This document shows, piece after piece, positions 33,932 to 44,667 of a stretch of 64,000 nt of DNA (the first letter of the stretch is position 1; every line of letters begins with the position of its first letter). A program made the position numbers and the translations under genes. The stretch comes from CAMCXT01 sp040403315. Lineage in GTDB: Bacteria; Bacteroidota; Bacteroidia; M30B66. The stretch covers positions 310,001-374,000 of the forward strand of contig JBBAKX010000001.1 in NCBI GenBank assembly GCA_040403315.1, given 5' to 3'. The notes under the pieces are model-generated. The model ran no database searches. It saw only the letters and a program-made list of their open reading frames with translations, and was not told where the DNA came from.

Positions 33932-36900
33932 CGCCAAAGTGTGAAATATCCACTTCGGCTTTCTGATTCATCTTCGATACTCACGACGTAATAATAGGTG
34001 CCTTCAGACAACTGATTGCCAGAGAGTACATTTGCCTTATTGGATGTGCCTTCCCAATCGTTTTGGTAGTCTTGGTTTTCATAAACAAGATTGCCCCACC
34101 TGTCGAAAACTTGAAGCCGCAAAGCCTTAACGGATGGTTTAGTAATCACAAACTGGTCGAATTTCCCATCTCCATTGGGCGAAAATCCTTCTGGAATGAA
34201 CACAGCTGGCTCATTTGCCAAGCACTCTGGATCGTCAGGACTTAAAATAGTGATCACTACAAGGTCCGAATCTCTGCATGCGCCGTTGGAAACAGTCCAC
34301 CAGATATAGGCGTTGCCGGTTTCAACCGGCGTGAGTGAGGTGTTTTGGAACAGAGAATCTTCTAAAGTGGCATTGTTGGTAATGAGGTTCCAATACGAAA
34401 TGCCGAAATCTGGAATCTCTGCTTGCAAGAATGCAGTATCGTTCAAACAGGTGATGATATTCGGACCTCCATTCGCTACTGGCGTTTCTAAGAAAATCAT
34501 CTCTACAGTGTCGCTCACTGTGCAGAAATTATTCGTGATCGACCATGCCATTGCACGTAAGCCCGATTCTTCTGCAAACAAACTTGCATTGGGGTCGCTT
34601 ACATTGCTGATTTCTGCTAGAATGTCTATAAAAATCCAAGTCCCTACACCAACATCTGGTGCGTTACCTGCTAGGAAAGCTTCTTGTCCGCAGATTTGTT
34701 GATCTGGACCTGCATCTGCTAATGTTGGACTTTCGCTACGAACAATCCGAAGGGTGTCGCTACTAATGCAATTTCCCAATGCTATGGTATATACCACTTC
34801 AGTGCTCCCGAGTGTAACGTTGGTTAAATTGGTGTTGCTTTCAGTAGGATTTGCAATGGTTCCAAACGGCCCTAAAACCGACCATTCACCGCCATCTGGC
34901 GTAGCCGAAATTTGGATACTGTCGGAACATAAAAAGGCATCTTCCATTACAGTTGCCGGCGTGGTTGGAGCTAGATATGATACTATTACTTGGTCTGTTT
35001 GTATCGGACAAGTTCCATTCGAAGCCGTGAACGTGAAGATGTTTTGTCCGGGCAACAATGAACTAACCGCCGTAGAGTCGTTGGTCGGAGATTCAATTAT
35101 TGCAGTTGTTGCGCTCCAATTTAAGTTCGCATAATCGTCAACCGATCCGATCAAAAAGTAAACATCTTCGCACAAACTGGTATCTGAACCTGCAGAAATG
35201 GGCGAAAGCACTTGCCAAGAGGTGAGCACCATGGTATCGCGACTCACACAAGCTCCATTAGAGATTGCATATTCAATGAGCTGAGGCCCGTTAAACGATG
35301 TAAATGCCAAAACTGAAGGGAATTGCGGCAGATCAAATGTGCCTCCCCCATTCAAAAAAGTCCACAAGGCGCTTGCCGTTCCTGGTTCACTTCCATTGAT
35401 TTCGGCCACGTTTCCACAAACTTCTTGGTCTGGACCGGCATCGGCTATAAATGTCAAACTTTGTGCGTTAACTATTATTTGATCCGAACTTGCGGGACAA
35501 ACGCCATTGCTCACAGTCCAATTGAGGAATAAAAGCCCCTCAGAGACACCTTCAATTCCAGAATTGTTTGCAGTTGGATTGACAAGCGTACCGGTTCCAG
35601 CAATAATGCTCCATTGCCCGACTCCAACCAAAGGCACTTGAGCGCTCAAAACCACCGTGTTGCCACAAACTGCAATATCATTTCCTGCATCAGCATTCGA
35701 AGGGTTGTCGAATCTGATAATGGTTACTTGATCGGTTAACGCTGGACAATTTCCACTCAGTGTAGTCCATTGAAATACGTTTGCCCCAATGCCCAAATCA
35801 TTTACGGCAGTATTTGCATTTTGCGGGCTTGCTATGGTTCCGCTTCCGCTGATAAGCGACCAAATTCCATTGCCCGAGATAGGTGTTGTGGCGCTTAGAT
35901 TTAAACTGCTTCCACAAACTTCTGCATCAATTCCTGCCAATGCTGGAGATGGAGGTATTTGTCGAATAATTGTTATCTCGTCGGATGATGCCAAACAAGC
36001 CCCGTTACTAATCGTCCAGCGGAAAACATTGGCACCTGGGGCCAGATTTGAAACAGCTGTACTTGCCGAAGCGTTATTAGCAATCGTTCCAGATCCTGTA
36101 ATAATCGTCCACGATCCAATTCCAATACTTGGATTGTTACCTGTTAATTGAACTGTAGATGCACAAATGGTTTGATCAACTCCTGCTGAAGCGACCGTTG
36201 GCGACAAGAATCGTGTTATTGTAACCTCATCAAACGTTACACAACTGCCATTGGTAACTGTCCAGCGAAACACGTTCGCCCCTACCGCCAAGTTGCTTAT
36301 CTGACTACTAGCATTGTTGATTTGCGCAATAGTTCCTGTGCCTGAAATAAGCGTCCAAACACCTGTTCCCACAGTTGGAGCAGTAGCTTCAAAATTGCTC
36401 ACTGTTGAACAAATTTGCTGGTCGCTTCCTGCGTTAGCGGATGTTGGATTTTGATCCACAAGAATAGTCACAACATCGCTAGTCGAAAGACAGGTTCCGC
36501 TTGAAACAGTCCAAACCAGTGTATTCAAGCCCGCACTTAAGCCAATTACAGTTGATGATGCAGATGAAGGGTTGTCGATGATCCCAGAGCCAACAGAAAC
36601 TGTCCAAAACCCTGATCCAATAGTTGGTGGAACAGCCGCTAATATTGCAGAAGTTGCACATGTTTGCTGATCATTTCCTGCAAGTGCAGGCGATGGAGAT
36701 TCTGTCCTTGTAATCGTAACTTGGCTTAAAGCTTCTGGACAAGCGGTATTTGTAACCGACCATTTGAACACGTTGGCCCCTAGTCCTAGATTGCTAATAG
36801 ATGTATTGGGATTGTTAACATTCTGAATGATTCCTGTTCCACTCATCAAAGTCCAAACACCTGTGTTTCCTGCACCAGCAGCTGATGCGTTTAATGTTGC

Positions 36901-39900
36901 AGAGGTCGAACAAACCGATTGATTAATTCCTGCATTGGATGTTGGTGCCGCTAAAACTTGGAGTACTAAGTCGTCTGTTGATGCAGGACAGGTTCCATTT
37001 GAAATAGTCCAACGCAATACCACTTGACCAAGCGAAAATCCACTGATCGTTGTGTTAGGATCGTTTGGTGTTAGGATGTTTGCGACTCCACTAATCACTG
37101 TCCAAATTCCGGTTCCTACCGTTGGAACATTTGCGCTCAAATTTTGATCTGTGTTGCAAATCGTTGCGTTAAGACCTGCATTGGCAGCCGTTGGATTTTG
37201 GAAACGTTGGATGCTCACTTCATCAATGCTAGGTTGACAAAATCCATTGGTAATTGTCCACCGAAAAACATTGATCCCATTGCCCAAACCTGTAACTTGT
37301 GTTTGTGGATTTGCAGCATTAGTAAATGTTCCAGAACCCGAAACAACCGTCCAACCACCAAGACTTATTGTTGGAGTATTGGCTGATAATTGAGTTTCGT
37401 TACCACACACGCTTTGGTCGCTTCCTGCGGTGGCAACTGTTGGAGAAGATTGAACCGTAACAACAAGCTCATCAATGGATGGTGTACAAACGCCATTCGA
37501 AATGCTCCAGCGTAGAATGTTTTGTCCAACCGATAAACCCGAAACGTTGGTGATTGGCTGGTTAGCATTGCCGAAAATCGCCGTACCTGAAACAACTGTC
37601 CAAATACCCGAACCAATCGGAGGTGCGTTTCCATTGAGTGTAGTTGAGGAGGCACAGATTATTTGATCTTGACCCGCCAAGGCGGAAGATGGCGCTGTAT
37701 TTAAAGTGATTGTCACTTCATCACTCAAATCCGGACAAGTACCTCCATCAATCGTCCAGCGAAAAATATTCGCACCCAAGGATAATCCCGAAACGCTTGT
37801 GCTTGCTATGTTTGCATTGGCAAAAATCCCAGATCCTGAAACAACTGCCCATACTCCGCCTGCTGCCGCAGTAGCATTGAGATTTGTAATTGGTGTGCAA
37901 ATGTTCTGATCGCTTCCTGCATTTGGTGCGATCGTATTTTGATCCACTTCGATGCTCACTTCATCAAACGATGGTGTACAAACGCCATTCGAAATCGTCC
38001 ATCGCAAAACGTTGTTTCCAGTGGATAATCCCGAAACGGAAGTGTTCGCGAGGTTGGCGTTGGCGAAAGTTCCAGATCCTAAAACAACAGTCCAGACGCC
38101 GTTTCCAACTGCTGGAACATTGCCGTTGAGGTTGGATACTGTGGCACAAATGATTTGGTCTACTCCTGCTAATGCAAGTGTTGGTTGCGCCTGAATAGTG
38201 ATGCTTACATTATCAGAAACACTTCCACAAGCGCCGCCTGGAATTGTCCATCGAAATACGTTTGGACCAACAGATAGTCCAACGACGTTAGTGTTGGCTA
38301 ATGATGCGTTTGTGAATGTTCCAGTTCCAGAAACAACACTCCAAGATCCGCCAGTGGCTGCGGTGGCTGCTAAAGTTGTTGAGTTGTTGCAGATGTTCTG
38401 GTCGCTTCCTGCGTTCGGTGTGATTGGATTTGCATCCACTTCGATGCTCACCTCATCAAATGTAGGCGTACAAACGCCATTCGAAATCGTCCATCGCAAA
38501 ACGTTGTTTCCAGTGGATAATCCAAAAACAGAGGAGTTTCCAAGGTTGGCATTGGCGAAGGTTCCAGCACCTGAAATAACCGTCCAACCGCCATTTCCAA
38601 CTGCAGGCACGTTTCCATCTAGCGATGTAACAGTGGCACAAATAATCTGATCGCTTCCTGCCAAAGCAGTTGATGGTTGCGCCTGAACGGTGATGGTCAT
38701 ATCGTCAGAAACGCTTCCACAAGCACCGCCGGGAATTGTCCACCGGAACACATTATTACCAACCGAAAGTCCTGTGACATTGGTGTTTGCAAGGCTGGTG
38801 TTCGCAAAAGTTCCAGTTCCGGAAATGATGCTCCAAGTTCCACCAGTGGCAGCGGTAGCTGCTAAAGTTGTTGAGTTGTTGCAGATGTTCTGGTCACTTC
38901 CTGCGTTCGGTGTGATTGGATTTGCATCCACTTCGATGCTCACTTGATCAAATGACTGTGTACAAACGCCGTTTGAAATCGTCCACCGCAACACGTTCGT
39001 ACCCGTCGATAAGCCCGAAACGGATGTGTTGGACAGTGCTGCATTTGCAAAAGTTCCAGTTCCTGAAATCACGGTCCAAACGCCGTTTCCAACTGCTGGA
39101 ACATTGCCGTTGAGGTTGGATACAGTGGCACAAATGATTTGGTCGACTCCTGCTAATGCAAGTGTTGGTTGCGCCTGAACAGTGATAGTTACATCATCAG
39201 AAACGCTTCCACAAGCGCCGCCTGGAATGGTCCATCGAAATACGTTTGGACCAACCGAAAGTCCTGTGACATTGGTGTTTGCAAGGCTGGTGTTCGCAAA
39301 AGTTCCAGTTCCAGAAACGACGCTCCATGATGCGCCAGTTGAAGCAAAAGCAGAAAGAATCGTGTTAAAAGTGCAGATCGTTTGATCTTGTCCAGCTTCA
39401 GGGATTGATGGAGCCGCGTCAATTGTGATGGTTACCTGATCTGAACTGGGAGGACAAATACCGTTAGAGATGGTCCACTGAAAGATATTTATCCCAGGCG
39501 AAAGCCCTGAAATATTTGAGTTGAAAGCACTTGTATTGGTAATGTTTCCACTGCCAGAAACCAGCGACCATGTTCCAGCGCCAACGGTTGGCGTGTTTGC
39601 GGCTAAGGTTGCAGATGTGCTACAAATGTTCTGATCATCCCCGGCTAGGGCTGTTGTTGGATTTTCATCAAATGTTATTGTCACTTCGTCGAAAACCTCC
39701 CCACATGATCCTCCTGGAACAGTCCACCGAAATACGTTGTTTCCATTAGACAACCCAGTAACTGAAGTTGTTGCGTTGGTCTCAGCGGTAAAGAGGCCAG
39801 TTCCAAAAATAACGCTCCACGCTCCACTTGTTGCGGCTGTTGCGTCAAGTATAGCTGAAGAGGAGCAGATATTTTGATCGCTGCCCGCTTCTGGTGTAAC

Positions 39901-41232
39901 AGGTGCGTCATCTACAGAAATCGTTATCTGATCTGAAGTGGATGAACAAATACCGTTAGAGATGGTCCACTGAAAGATATTTATCCCGGGTGAAAGCCCT
40001 GAAACATTTGTGTTGGAAGCACTTGTATTGGTAATGTTTCCACTGCCAGAAACCAGCGACCATGTTCCAGCGCCAACGGTTGGCGTGTTTGCGGCTAAGG
40101 TTGCAGATGTGCTACAAATGTTCTGATCATCCCCGGCTAGGGCTGTTGTTGGATTTTCATCTATTGTGATAATCACTTCGTCGAAAACCTCCCCACATGA
40201 TCCTCCGGAAACTGTCCACCGAAATACATTGATGCCAATCGATAGTCCACTCACTTCAGAGGTAGCATTGCTTGCATCCTCAAAGGAGCCTGATCCAGCA
40301 ACGATGCTCCAAACTCCGCCAGGGACAGCAGTGGAGTTAAGTGTAGCTGATGATGAACAAATAGTTTGGTCGCTTCCCGCTTCGGCAGTTGGAGCTGTTT
40401 CAACTATGATCAAGACGTCGTCGGAAACTGGTGTGCAATTAGCATTTGAAATGGTCCATCGAAGGATGTTGTTTCCTGCCGAAAGTCCGCTCACAGAGCT
40501 TGACGCACTGTTTTGATCAGAGAAAATCCCAGAACCTTCAATAACGGTCCAAGTGCCTGTTTCTCCCAGAACGGGTTCGTTGGCTAAAAGTGTAGTAAAT
40601 GTTGTACAGATAGTTTGTTCAACACCAGCTTCTGGTGATGTAGGAGGTGCAATAATCTCAACAATTACTGTGTCGCTCGAAATAGGACAAATCAAGTTTG
40701 TTACAGTCCACTCAAAAGCATAGCTTCCCGGGATTGAGATAGAAAGTAGGGAATTTGAAAGACTGGGATCGCTTAAATTTTCGGCATGACCGATCGATTG
40801 CCAAATGCCGCTTTCGAAAGCAAGTAAGGTTGATCCAGACATGGATGTAGGCTCTCCTGCACAGGCAGAAAAGTCAGGACCTGCAGAAACAATTGGAGGT
40901 AAAAACCGGATAATTTCTACAGTGTCTGATGCCAACAACAGTGCACCATCATAGAATTCATAAATGATTTTGTTTAAACCAGGACTTAAATTGCTTACCA
41001 GTGTTGAGGAGCTGTTGGGCGAATCAACAATTCCTGAACCTTCAATAATGGTCCACAATGCTGTTGAAACTCCTTGATCGCTTCCTTGCAATTCAGTTTG
41101 GTCTGAACAAATGAGTTGATCCTGGCCGGCATCAGCAGGGAATCCCTGAACAACTTTACCGGTCGGAGAGGCAATTACTGAAAGCGAAAAGGCAAACAGT
41201 ATCAGGTTGAAAAATCCTAATAGATAGCGCAT
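33928..41232 (-). CDS. Giant T9SS type-B adhesin with about 28 Ig-like modules
   Basis: A 2434-residue exported protein. A signal peptide of about 20 residues (MRYLLGFFNLILFAFSLSVIAS) is followed by some 28 tandem modules of about 80 residues and a C-terminal gliding motility-associated domain (PEGFSPNGDGKFDQFVI, LQVFDRWGNLVYE, EGTYYYVVSIED, ending SGYFTLWR), the type-B (CHU_C-type) T9SS sorting signal. The modules share AG-x-DQ-x-IC near the start, W-[TS]-[VI]-x-SG-x-G in the middle and F-[RK]-WT-[IV]-[SP]-x-G-x-C near the end, so each may have one disulfide. The fold is likely Ig/PKD-like. It is the last gene of a four-gene unit and follows PorE by 17 bases. It probably acts as a cell-surface adhesin; a motility role is not proven. 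Confidence 0.9.
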   Translation of the reverse strand: MRYLLGFFNLILFAFSLSVIASPTGKVVQGFPADAGQDQLICSDQTELQGSDQGVSTALWTIIEGSGIVDSPNSSSTLVSNLSPGLNKIIYEFYDGALLLASDTVEIIRFLPPIVSAGPDFSACAGEPTSMSGSTLLAFESGIWQSIGHAENLSDPSLSNSLLSISIPGSYAFEWTVTNLICPISSDTVIVEIIAPPTSPEAGVEQTICTTFTTLLANEPVLGETGTWTVIEGSGIFSDQNSASSSVSGLSAGNNILRWTISNANCTPVSDDVLIIVETAPTAEAGSDQTICSSSATLNSTAVPGGVWSIVAGSGSFEDASNATSEVSGLSIGINVFRWTVSGGSCGEVFDEVIITIDENPTTALAGDDQNICSTSATLAANTPTVGAGTWSLVSGSGNITNTSASNTNVSGLSPGINIFQWTISNGICSSTSDQITISVDDAPVTPEAGSDQNICSSSAILDATAATSGAWSVIFGTGLFTAETNATTSVTGLSNGNNVFRWTVPGGSCGEVFDEVTITFDENPTTALAGDDQNICSTSATLAANTPTVGAGTWSLVSGSGNITNTSAFNSNISGLSPGINIFQWTISNGICPPSSDQVTITIDAAPSIPEAGQDQTICTFNTILSAFASTGASWSVVSGTGTFANTSLANTNVTGLSVGPNVFRWTIPGGACGSVSDDVTITVQAQPTLALAGVDQIICATVSNLNGNVPAVGNGVWTVISGTGTFANAALSNTSVSGLSTGTNVLRWTISNGVCTQSFDQVSIEVDANPITPNAGSDQNICNNSTTLAATAATGGTWSIISGTGTFANTSLANTNVTGLSVGNNVFRWTIPGGACGSVSDDMTITVQAQPSTALAGSDQIICATVTSLDGNVPAVGNGGWTVISGAGTFANANLGNSSVFGLSTGNNVLRWTISNGVCTPTFDEVSIEVDANPITPNAGSDQNICNNSTTLAATAATGGSWSVVSGTGTFTNASLANTNVVGLSVGPNVFRWTIPGGACGSVSDNVSITIQAQPTLALAGVDQIICATVSNLNGNVPAVGNGVWTVVLGSGTFANANLANTSVSGLSTGNNVLRWTISNGVCTPSFDEVSIEVDQNTIAPNAGSDQNICTPITNLNATAAAGGVWAVVSGSGIFANANIASTSVSGLSLGANIFRWTIDGGTCPDLSDEVTITLNTAPSSALAGQDQIICASSTTLNGNAPPIGSGIWTVVSGTAIFGNANQPITNVSGLSVGQNILRWSISNGVCTPSIDELVVTVQSSPTVATAGSDQSVCGNETQLSANTPTISLGGWTVVSGSGTFTNAANPQTQVTGLGNGINVFRWTITNGFCQPSIDEVSIQRFQNPTAANAGLNATICNTDQNLSANVPTVGTGIWTVISGVANILTPNDPNTTISGFSLGQVVLRWTISNGTCPASTDDLVLQVLAAPTSNAGINQSVCSTSATLNASAAGAGNTGVWTLMSGTGIIQNVNNPNTSISNLGLGANVFKWSVTNTACPEALSQVTITRTESPSPALAGNDQQTCATSAILAAVPPTIGSGFWTVSVGSGIIDNPSSASSTVIGLSAGLNTLVWTVSSGTCLSTSDVVTILVDQNPTSANAGSDQQICSTVSNFEATAPTVGTGVWTLISGTGTIAQINNASSQISNLAVGANVFRWTVTNGSCVTFDEVTITRFLSPTVASAGVDQTICASTVQLTGNNPSIGIGSWTIITGSGTIANNASASTAVSNLAPGANVFRWTISNGACLASSDEITIIRQIPPSPALAGIDAEVCGSSLNLSATTPISGNGIWSLISGSGTIASPQNANTAVNDLGIGANVFQWTTLSGNCPALTDQVTIIRFDNPSNADAGNDIAVCGNTVVLSAQVPLVGVGQWSIIAGTGTLVNPTANNSGIEGVSEGLLFLNWTVSNGVCPASSDQIIVNAQSLTFIADAGPDQEVCGNVAEINGSEPGTASALWTFLNGGGTFDLPQFPSVLAFTSFNGPQLIEYAISNGACVSRDTMVLTSWQVLSPISAGSDTSLCEDVYFLIGSVDDYANLNWSATTAIIESPTNDSTAVSSLLPGQNIFTFTASNGTCPIQTDQVIVSYLAPTTPATVMEDAFLCSDSIQISATPDGGEWSVLGPFGTIANPTESNTNLTNVTLGSTEVVYTIALGNCISSDTLRIVRSESPTLADAGPDQQICGQEAFLAGNAPDVGVGTWIFIDILAEISNVSDPNASLFAEESGLRAMAWSITNNFCTVSDTVEMIFLETPVANGGPNIITCLNDTAFLQAEIPDFGISYWNLITNNATLEDSLFQNTSLTPVETGNAYIWWTVSNGACRDSDLVVITILSPDDPECLANEPAVFIPEGFSPNGDGKFDQFVITKPSVKALRLQVFDRWGNLVYENQDYQNDWEGTSNKANVLSGNQLSEGTYYYVVSIEDESESRSGYFTLWR
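34240..41165 (-). repeat. Array of ~28 Cys-paired ~80-aa modules in the 2434-aa adhesin
   Basis: The coding repeats run about 246 bases each. In part of the array, modules alternate between a type ending IPGGACGSVSD and a type ending TISNGVC, giving a 492-bp two-module period. Positions 38369 and 38861, and 39469 and 39961, are each exactly 492 bases apart and nearly identical locally. Recent tandem duplication or gene conversion is inferred. Confidence 0.85.
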
Positions 41233-41249
41233 AAATATAAGTGTGGAAA

Positions 41250-43712
41250 TTAGTCAAATTCCACGATTCTGATTTCGGTTCGGCGGTTTTCCTGGTGTTG
41301 CGCTTCGGTGCACTTTACATCGTTCCCACATTTGTTGTTTAAGCGGGTTTCTCCATAACCTTTTCCAGTAATCCTTTCGGCTGGAACTCCTTTGCCAATG
41401 ATGTATTGCGCTGCTGCAATTGCTCGACCGTCTGACAATTTCAGGTTCGTTTCATCCGAGCCTCTTGCGTCAGTATGTGAGCCCATTTCGATCACCATAC
41501 CTGGATTTTCTAGCAACACATCGTACACATAATCGAGTACTTTGGCAGCATCTGGTCGAATTTCGGTCTTGTTGAGATCGTAAAAAATCCCTTCCAACGC
41601 GATGATTCCGCCTTCGGTAAGCTTGAGTAGCTTGAGGTTTTTAGTTACGTTTTTATCTCCTTTCGAAACTTTGAAGGTTGTTTTGCTTTTCGAAGTGGCA
41701 AAATATCCAACGCGTGAAGTGCTTACCAACACTTCGGTATTTTCTTTTAGCACGGTTTCATACTCGCCTTTCTCGTCGGCCAACAGTTCGATTTCTGTGT
41801 TTTCTGTTTTGTTGATCAAGCGGATTTTTGCGTTTGGCACCGGAGCTCCAGTTTGCTCATCGGTAGCAACAAGTTTAACTAGAACGCCTTGCAGTGGAGC
41901 GATTCCAGTTCCCAATTTAATTATTGCATCCTCATCTTTGTTTGTACAAGGCGCTTTCACTTTGCGCTTAATGTCGGGAAGGCCTTTCATTTGCGCTAGA
42001 ACTTCGTATTCGTGACACGGGTCTAGATAGAAACGGATGTTACCTTTTGAGTCTGTTTCGCCCAATCCAACTGGCTTTTCGCCTGCCGTGATGTCGGTTA
42101 CTGAAACAACAGCGCCCGCGATGTCTTTGTTGCTGTACTTGTCGAATACGTTCACGAACAGCTTTGGTCGTTTGATCACTATTTGATAATCTCTCGAATC
42201 GTAAACTTTGCAGCCTGTTTCTTGCTCTTTCGCCGATTCTGGATAGCCATCGGCAGTGGTTTTGAAACTGTATTTTTTACAAGACTTCAACATCAGTTTC
42301 ACTAAACCAGAAGCATCAGAGGTGTAGTTTCCAACAGACTTTCCATCCAACAGCACATCGATTTTCGCGCCTGCAATAGGCATCGACTCATCTTGGTCTT
42401 TCACTGTAATAGTTGAAGGCATTGGCGAATAGGTGAAGCGGTATACATCATCGCCTTCTGCACCGCCTTCACGGTTTGAAGAAAAGTATCCCGATTTTCC
42501 ATCCTCGGCAGCAATAAAACCAAAATCATCAAAGCTCGAATTTACTGGCGATCCAACGTTCACCGGTAGAACAAAACTTCCGTTCTCTTTAAACGACTTC
42601 ATCACATCCAAACTGCCTAAGCCTCCCCAGCCGTTCGAAGCAAAAAAGAGCACTGAATCCTTCCAGAAATAAGGGAACATTTCATCACCTTCAGAATTTA
42701 AATTCGGTCCTAAATTCTGCGGCCTCGACCAAGAATTGCCATCTTTGGTGGTCATGTAAATATCGGTTCCGCCATAACCTCCGGGCATGTCGGAAACAAA
42801 GTACATCGTATTGCCGTCGTGGCTAAACGCCGGATGACCAGTTGAATACTCTGTGTTGTTGTGCTCAAATGGAACAGCTTCAATCCAACTGTTCTCTTTG
42901 TATTGTGTAAAGAAAATATTCAGTTTGTTAATATGATCGGCGCTGCGGCGAACCTTTCCTTTGTGAAAGGAATTTCGGGTGAACGCAAGTGTATTGCTAG
43001 ATGAATTCCAACTTACTGGTCCTTCATGGTATTTGCTGTTGATTGCGCTTGGCAAGCGTGATGGTATTCCGGGAGTAGAATCGTTGGTCATCGGAATCGT
43101 CCACAAATCTAACCAGCGACGGTTGTTCCAGGGAAAAATCGACTTGGTGTAGTCGTCCGAAAACCCATTGGACGCAACGATGAGGAATTGTTGAGAACCT
43201 TGGCTGTACATCGCCGGACTGAAATCCGATCCCGTTGAGTTGGTTTTAAGCTTGTCGATTCGGTAAGCCTCCGACTCATCAAATAGATTTGTAATCGAGT
43301 TGAGACTTCCTAAAAATCGAGCACCACGCTTGTCGGCGGCCATTAACTCATCGTACTTTTTAAAGTTTGATTTGGCGTCTTCTCGATTTCCGTTCATCTC
43401 TTGGGCCATGGCAAGATGCAGGTAATCTTGGTTTTGTGCGACACCAACTTCAATCACACGTTTGATCCACAGTTCAGTCTTGGTTGCATTGTTGGTTTTC
43501 AAGTAAGCATCTGCCAAATTGCGAATGACCGCCTTGTTTTCAGGATTCTTTTTGAGCAAGTGTTCGTAAAGCTCTATAGCTTGAGAATAAGCATAGTTCT
43601 CATACAGTCGATTCGCGCGACGTTCGGTGGGTGATTGAGCAAACGATTGACCTGCATGCAGCAAAAGCAGCATCAGCAAAATCGAGAAGGAGCTGAAGGT
43701 TCTTTTTAACAT
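41250..43712 (-). CDS. PorE/OmpA-like outer-membrane protein (TPR, PD40 propeller, CpD, OmpA)
   Basis: An 820-residue exported protein with the four-part plan of T9SS PorE. Residues 1-26 are a signal peptide (ending QSFAQ). TPR-like helices cover about 30-120 (YSQAIELYEHLLKKNPENKAVIRNLADAYLK). PD40/WD40-like blades span about 170-430 (GHPAFSHDGNTMYFVSDMPGG, SGYFSSNREGGAEGDDVY). Carboxypeptidase regulatory-like beta domains follow (430-690). The C-terminal OmpA peptidoglycan-binding domain has EMGSHTDARGSDETNLKLSDGRA. PorE binds peptidoglycan and forms part of T9SS; several paralogues exist in Flavobacteriia, so this may be a locus-specific copy. It lies between porP and the second adhesin, in the same transcript. 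Confidence 0.87.
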   Translation of the reverse strand: MLKRTFSSFSILLMLLLLHAGQSFAQSPTERRANRLYENYAYSQAIELYEHLLKKNPENKAVIRNLADAYLKTNNATKTELWIKRVIEVGVAQNQDYLHLAMAQEMNGNREDAKSNFKKYDELMAADKRGARFLGSLNSITNLFDESEAYRIDKLKTNSTGSDFSPAMYSQGSQQFLIVASNGFSDDYTKSIFPWNNRRWLDLWTIPMTNDSTPGIPSRLPSAINSKYHEGPVSWNSSSNTLAFTRNSFHKGKVRRSADHINKLNIFFTQYKENSWIEAVPFEHNNTEYSTGHPAFSHDGNTMYFVSDMPGGYGGTDIYMTTKDGNSWSRPQNLGPNLNSEGDEMFPYFWKDSVLFFASNGWGGLGSLDVMKSFKENGSFVLPVNVGSPVNSSFDDFGFIAAEDGKSGYFSSNREGGAEGDDVYRFTYSPMPSTITVKDQDESMPIAGAKIDVLLDGKSVGNYTSDASGLVKLMLKSCKKYSFKTTADGYPESAKEQETGCKVYDSRDYQIVIKRPKLFVNVFDKYSNKDIAGAVVSVTDITAGEKPVGLGETDSKGNIRFYLDPCHEYEVLAQMKGLPDIKRKVKAPCTNKDEDAIIKLGTGIAPLQGVLVKLVATDEQTGAPVPNAKIRLINKTENTEIELLADEKGEYETVLKENTEVLVSTSRVGYFATSKSKTTFKVSKGDKNVTKNLKLLKLTEGGIIALEGIFYDLNKTEIRPDAAKVLDYVYDVLLENPGMVIEMGSHTDARGSDETNLKLSDGRAIAAAQYIIGKGVPAERITGKGYGETRLNNKCGNDVKCTEAQHQENRRTEIRIVEFD

Positions 43713-43717
43713 AGCGA

Positions 43718-44635
43718 TCAGAAATAGCGAGGTGTGATTGTTTTGTTTTTGTTGAATCCAAATTCATAACGAAGCATCAATTCATGTGAGCCACCAACGC
43801 TGCCCGACAAGCCATTTACAGCTTGGTCGAATGCATATCCGAAACGTAGGTTTCTTGTGAGTTGAATTTCTGTCATGGCTACAAAAGCGCTTGAAGTTCG
43901 GTAAGATACACCGAAGCCAATCAAGTCGAGCCAATAGATGTTTGCGTTGATGTCGGCCTGAACAGGAGCACCGGCAACGTTTTTCAGCATGAATGAAGGC
44001 TTCAAACGAAATGTAGGCGAAAGTTTGAAAACGTAACCACCTGTAAGGTTGTAGTGTGTTCTCAATCGTGCAACATAGGTGGTGTTGAACTGCTGATCGC
44101 TGAGAATGTTGTTTTGCAAGTGTGGAATGCTAAAACCAGCATACCAATTGTCGGAATACCAAAACACGCCAGTGCCGAAGTTCACGTTCCAAATCGAAAG
44201 ATTGCTCGAAAAGGCATCATCGAATTGTTCGTCGGGCGATAATTTGATTTCCGTAAGGTTGAGGTTAAAATTTCGCACACCAGCTTGAAGTCCGAAGGCG
44301 AGTTTCGACTTCTTGAATTTCAAGTGGTATGCATAAACACCCATAAACCCATTGGTTTGCATTTCGCCAATTCGGTCGTTGATGAAGCTAAAACCAAGGC
44401 CCATGTTTTCTTTGTTGATTGGGCCGTGAAAGGTGAATGTTCCAGTTTGCGGCGCTCCTGGAAAATTCGCCCATTGCCTCCGAAATAGTCCAGTTGCTTG
44501 CATTTGATCTAAAGATCCAGCATAGGCTGGATTGATCGCCAATGGGTTGAACATATACATGCTGTACATCGGATCCTGCTGAGCCATTGAGGCTAGAGGA
44601 ATTCCAAGCAATATCAATATTATAAGTTTCTTCAT
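43718..44635 (-). CDS. PorP/SprF family type IX secretion outer-membrane protein
   Basis: A 305-residue beta-barrel protein. From ATG 44635 the signal peptide is MKKLIILILLGIPLASMAQ. The mature start QDPMYSMYMFNPLAINPAYAGS is the PorP/SprF hallmark (family TIGR03519). Later strands NWYAGFSIPHLQNNIL, LRTHYNLTGGYVFKLSPTFRLKPSFMLK and LRFGYAFDQAVNGLSGSVGGSHELMLRYEFGF follow the family pattern. An ATG 14 codons upstream exists but places the signal peptide late. In F. johnsoniae SprF is needed to secrete the adhesin SprB; proteins with type-B C-terminal domains are usually paired with such a gene. The neighbouring adhesin gene ends inside the upstream region (at 44668), so the genes are closely spaced. 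Confidence 0.92.
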   Translation of the reverse strand: MKKLIILILLGIPLASMAQQDPMYSMYMFNPLAINPAYAGSLDQMQATGLFRRQWANFPGAPQTGTFTFHGPINKENMGLGFSFINDRIGEMQTNGFMGVYAYHLKFKKSKLAFGLQAGVRNFNLNLTEIKLSPDEQFDDAFSSNLSIWNVNFGTGVFWYSDNWYAGFSIPHLQNNILSDQQFNTTYVARLRTHYNLTGGYVFKLSPTFRLKPSFMLKNVAGAPVQADINANIYWLDLIGFGVSYRTSSAFVAMTEIQLTRNLRFGYAFDQAVNGLSGSVGGSHELMLRYEFGFNKNKTITPRYF

Positions 44636-44667
44636 GGTATTCAGAACCGTTGAATGAAAATAGTTTG

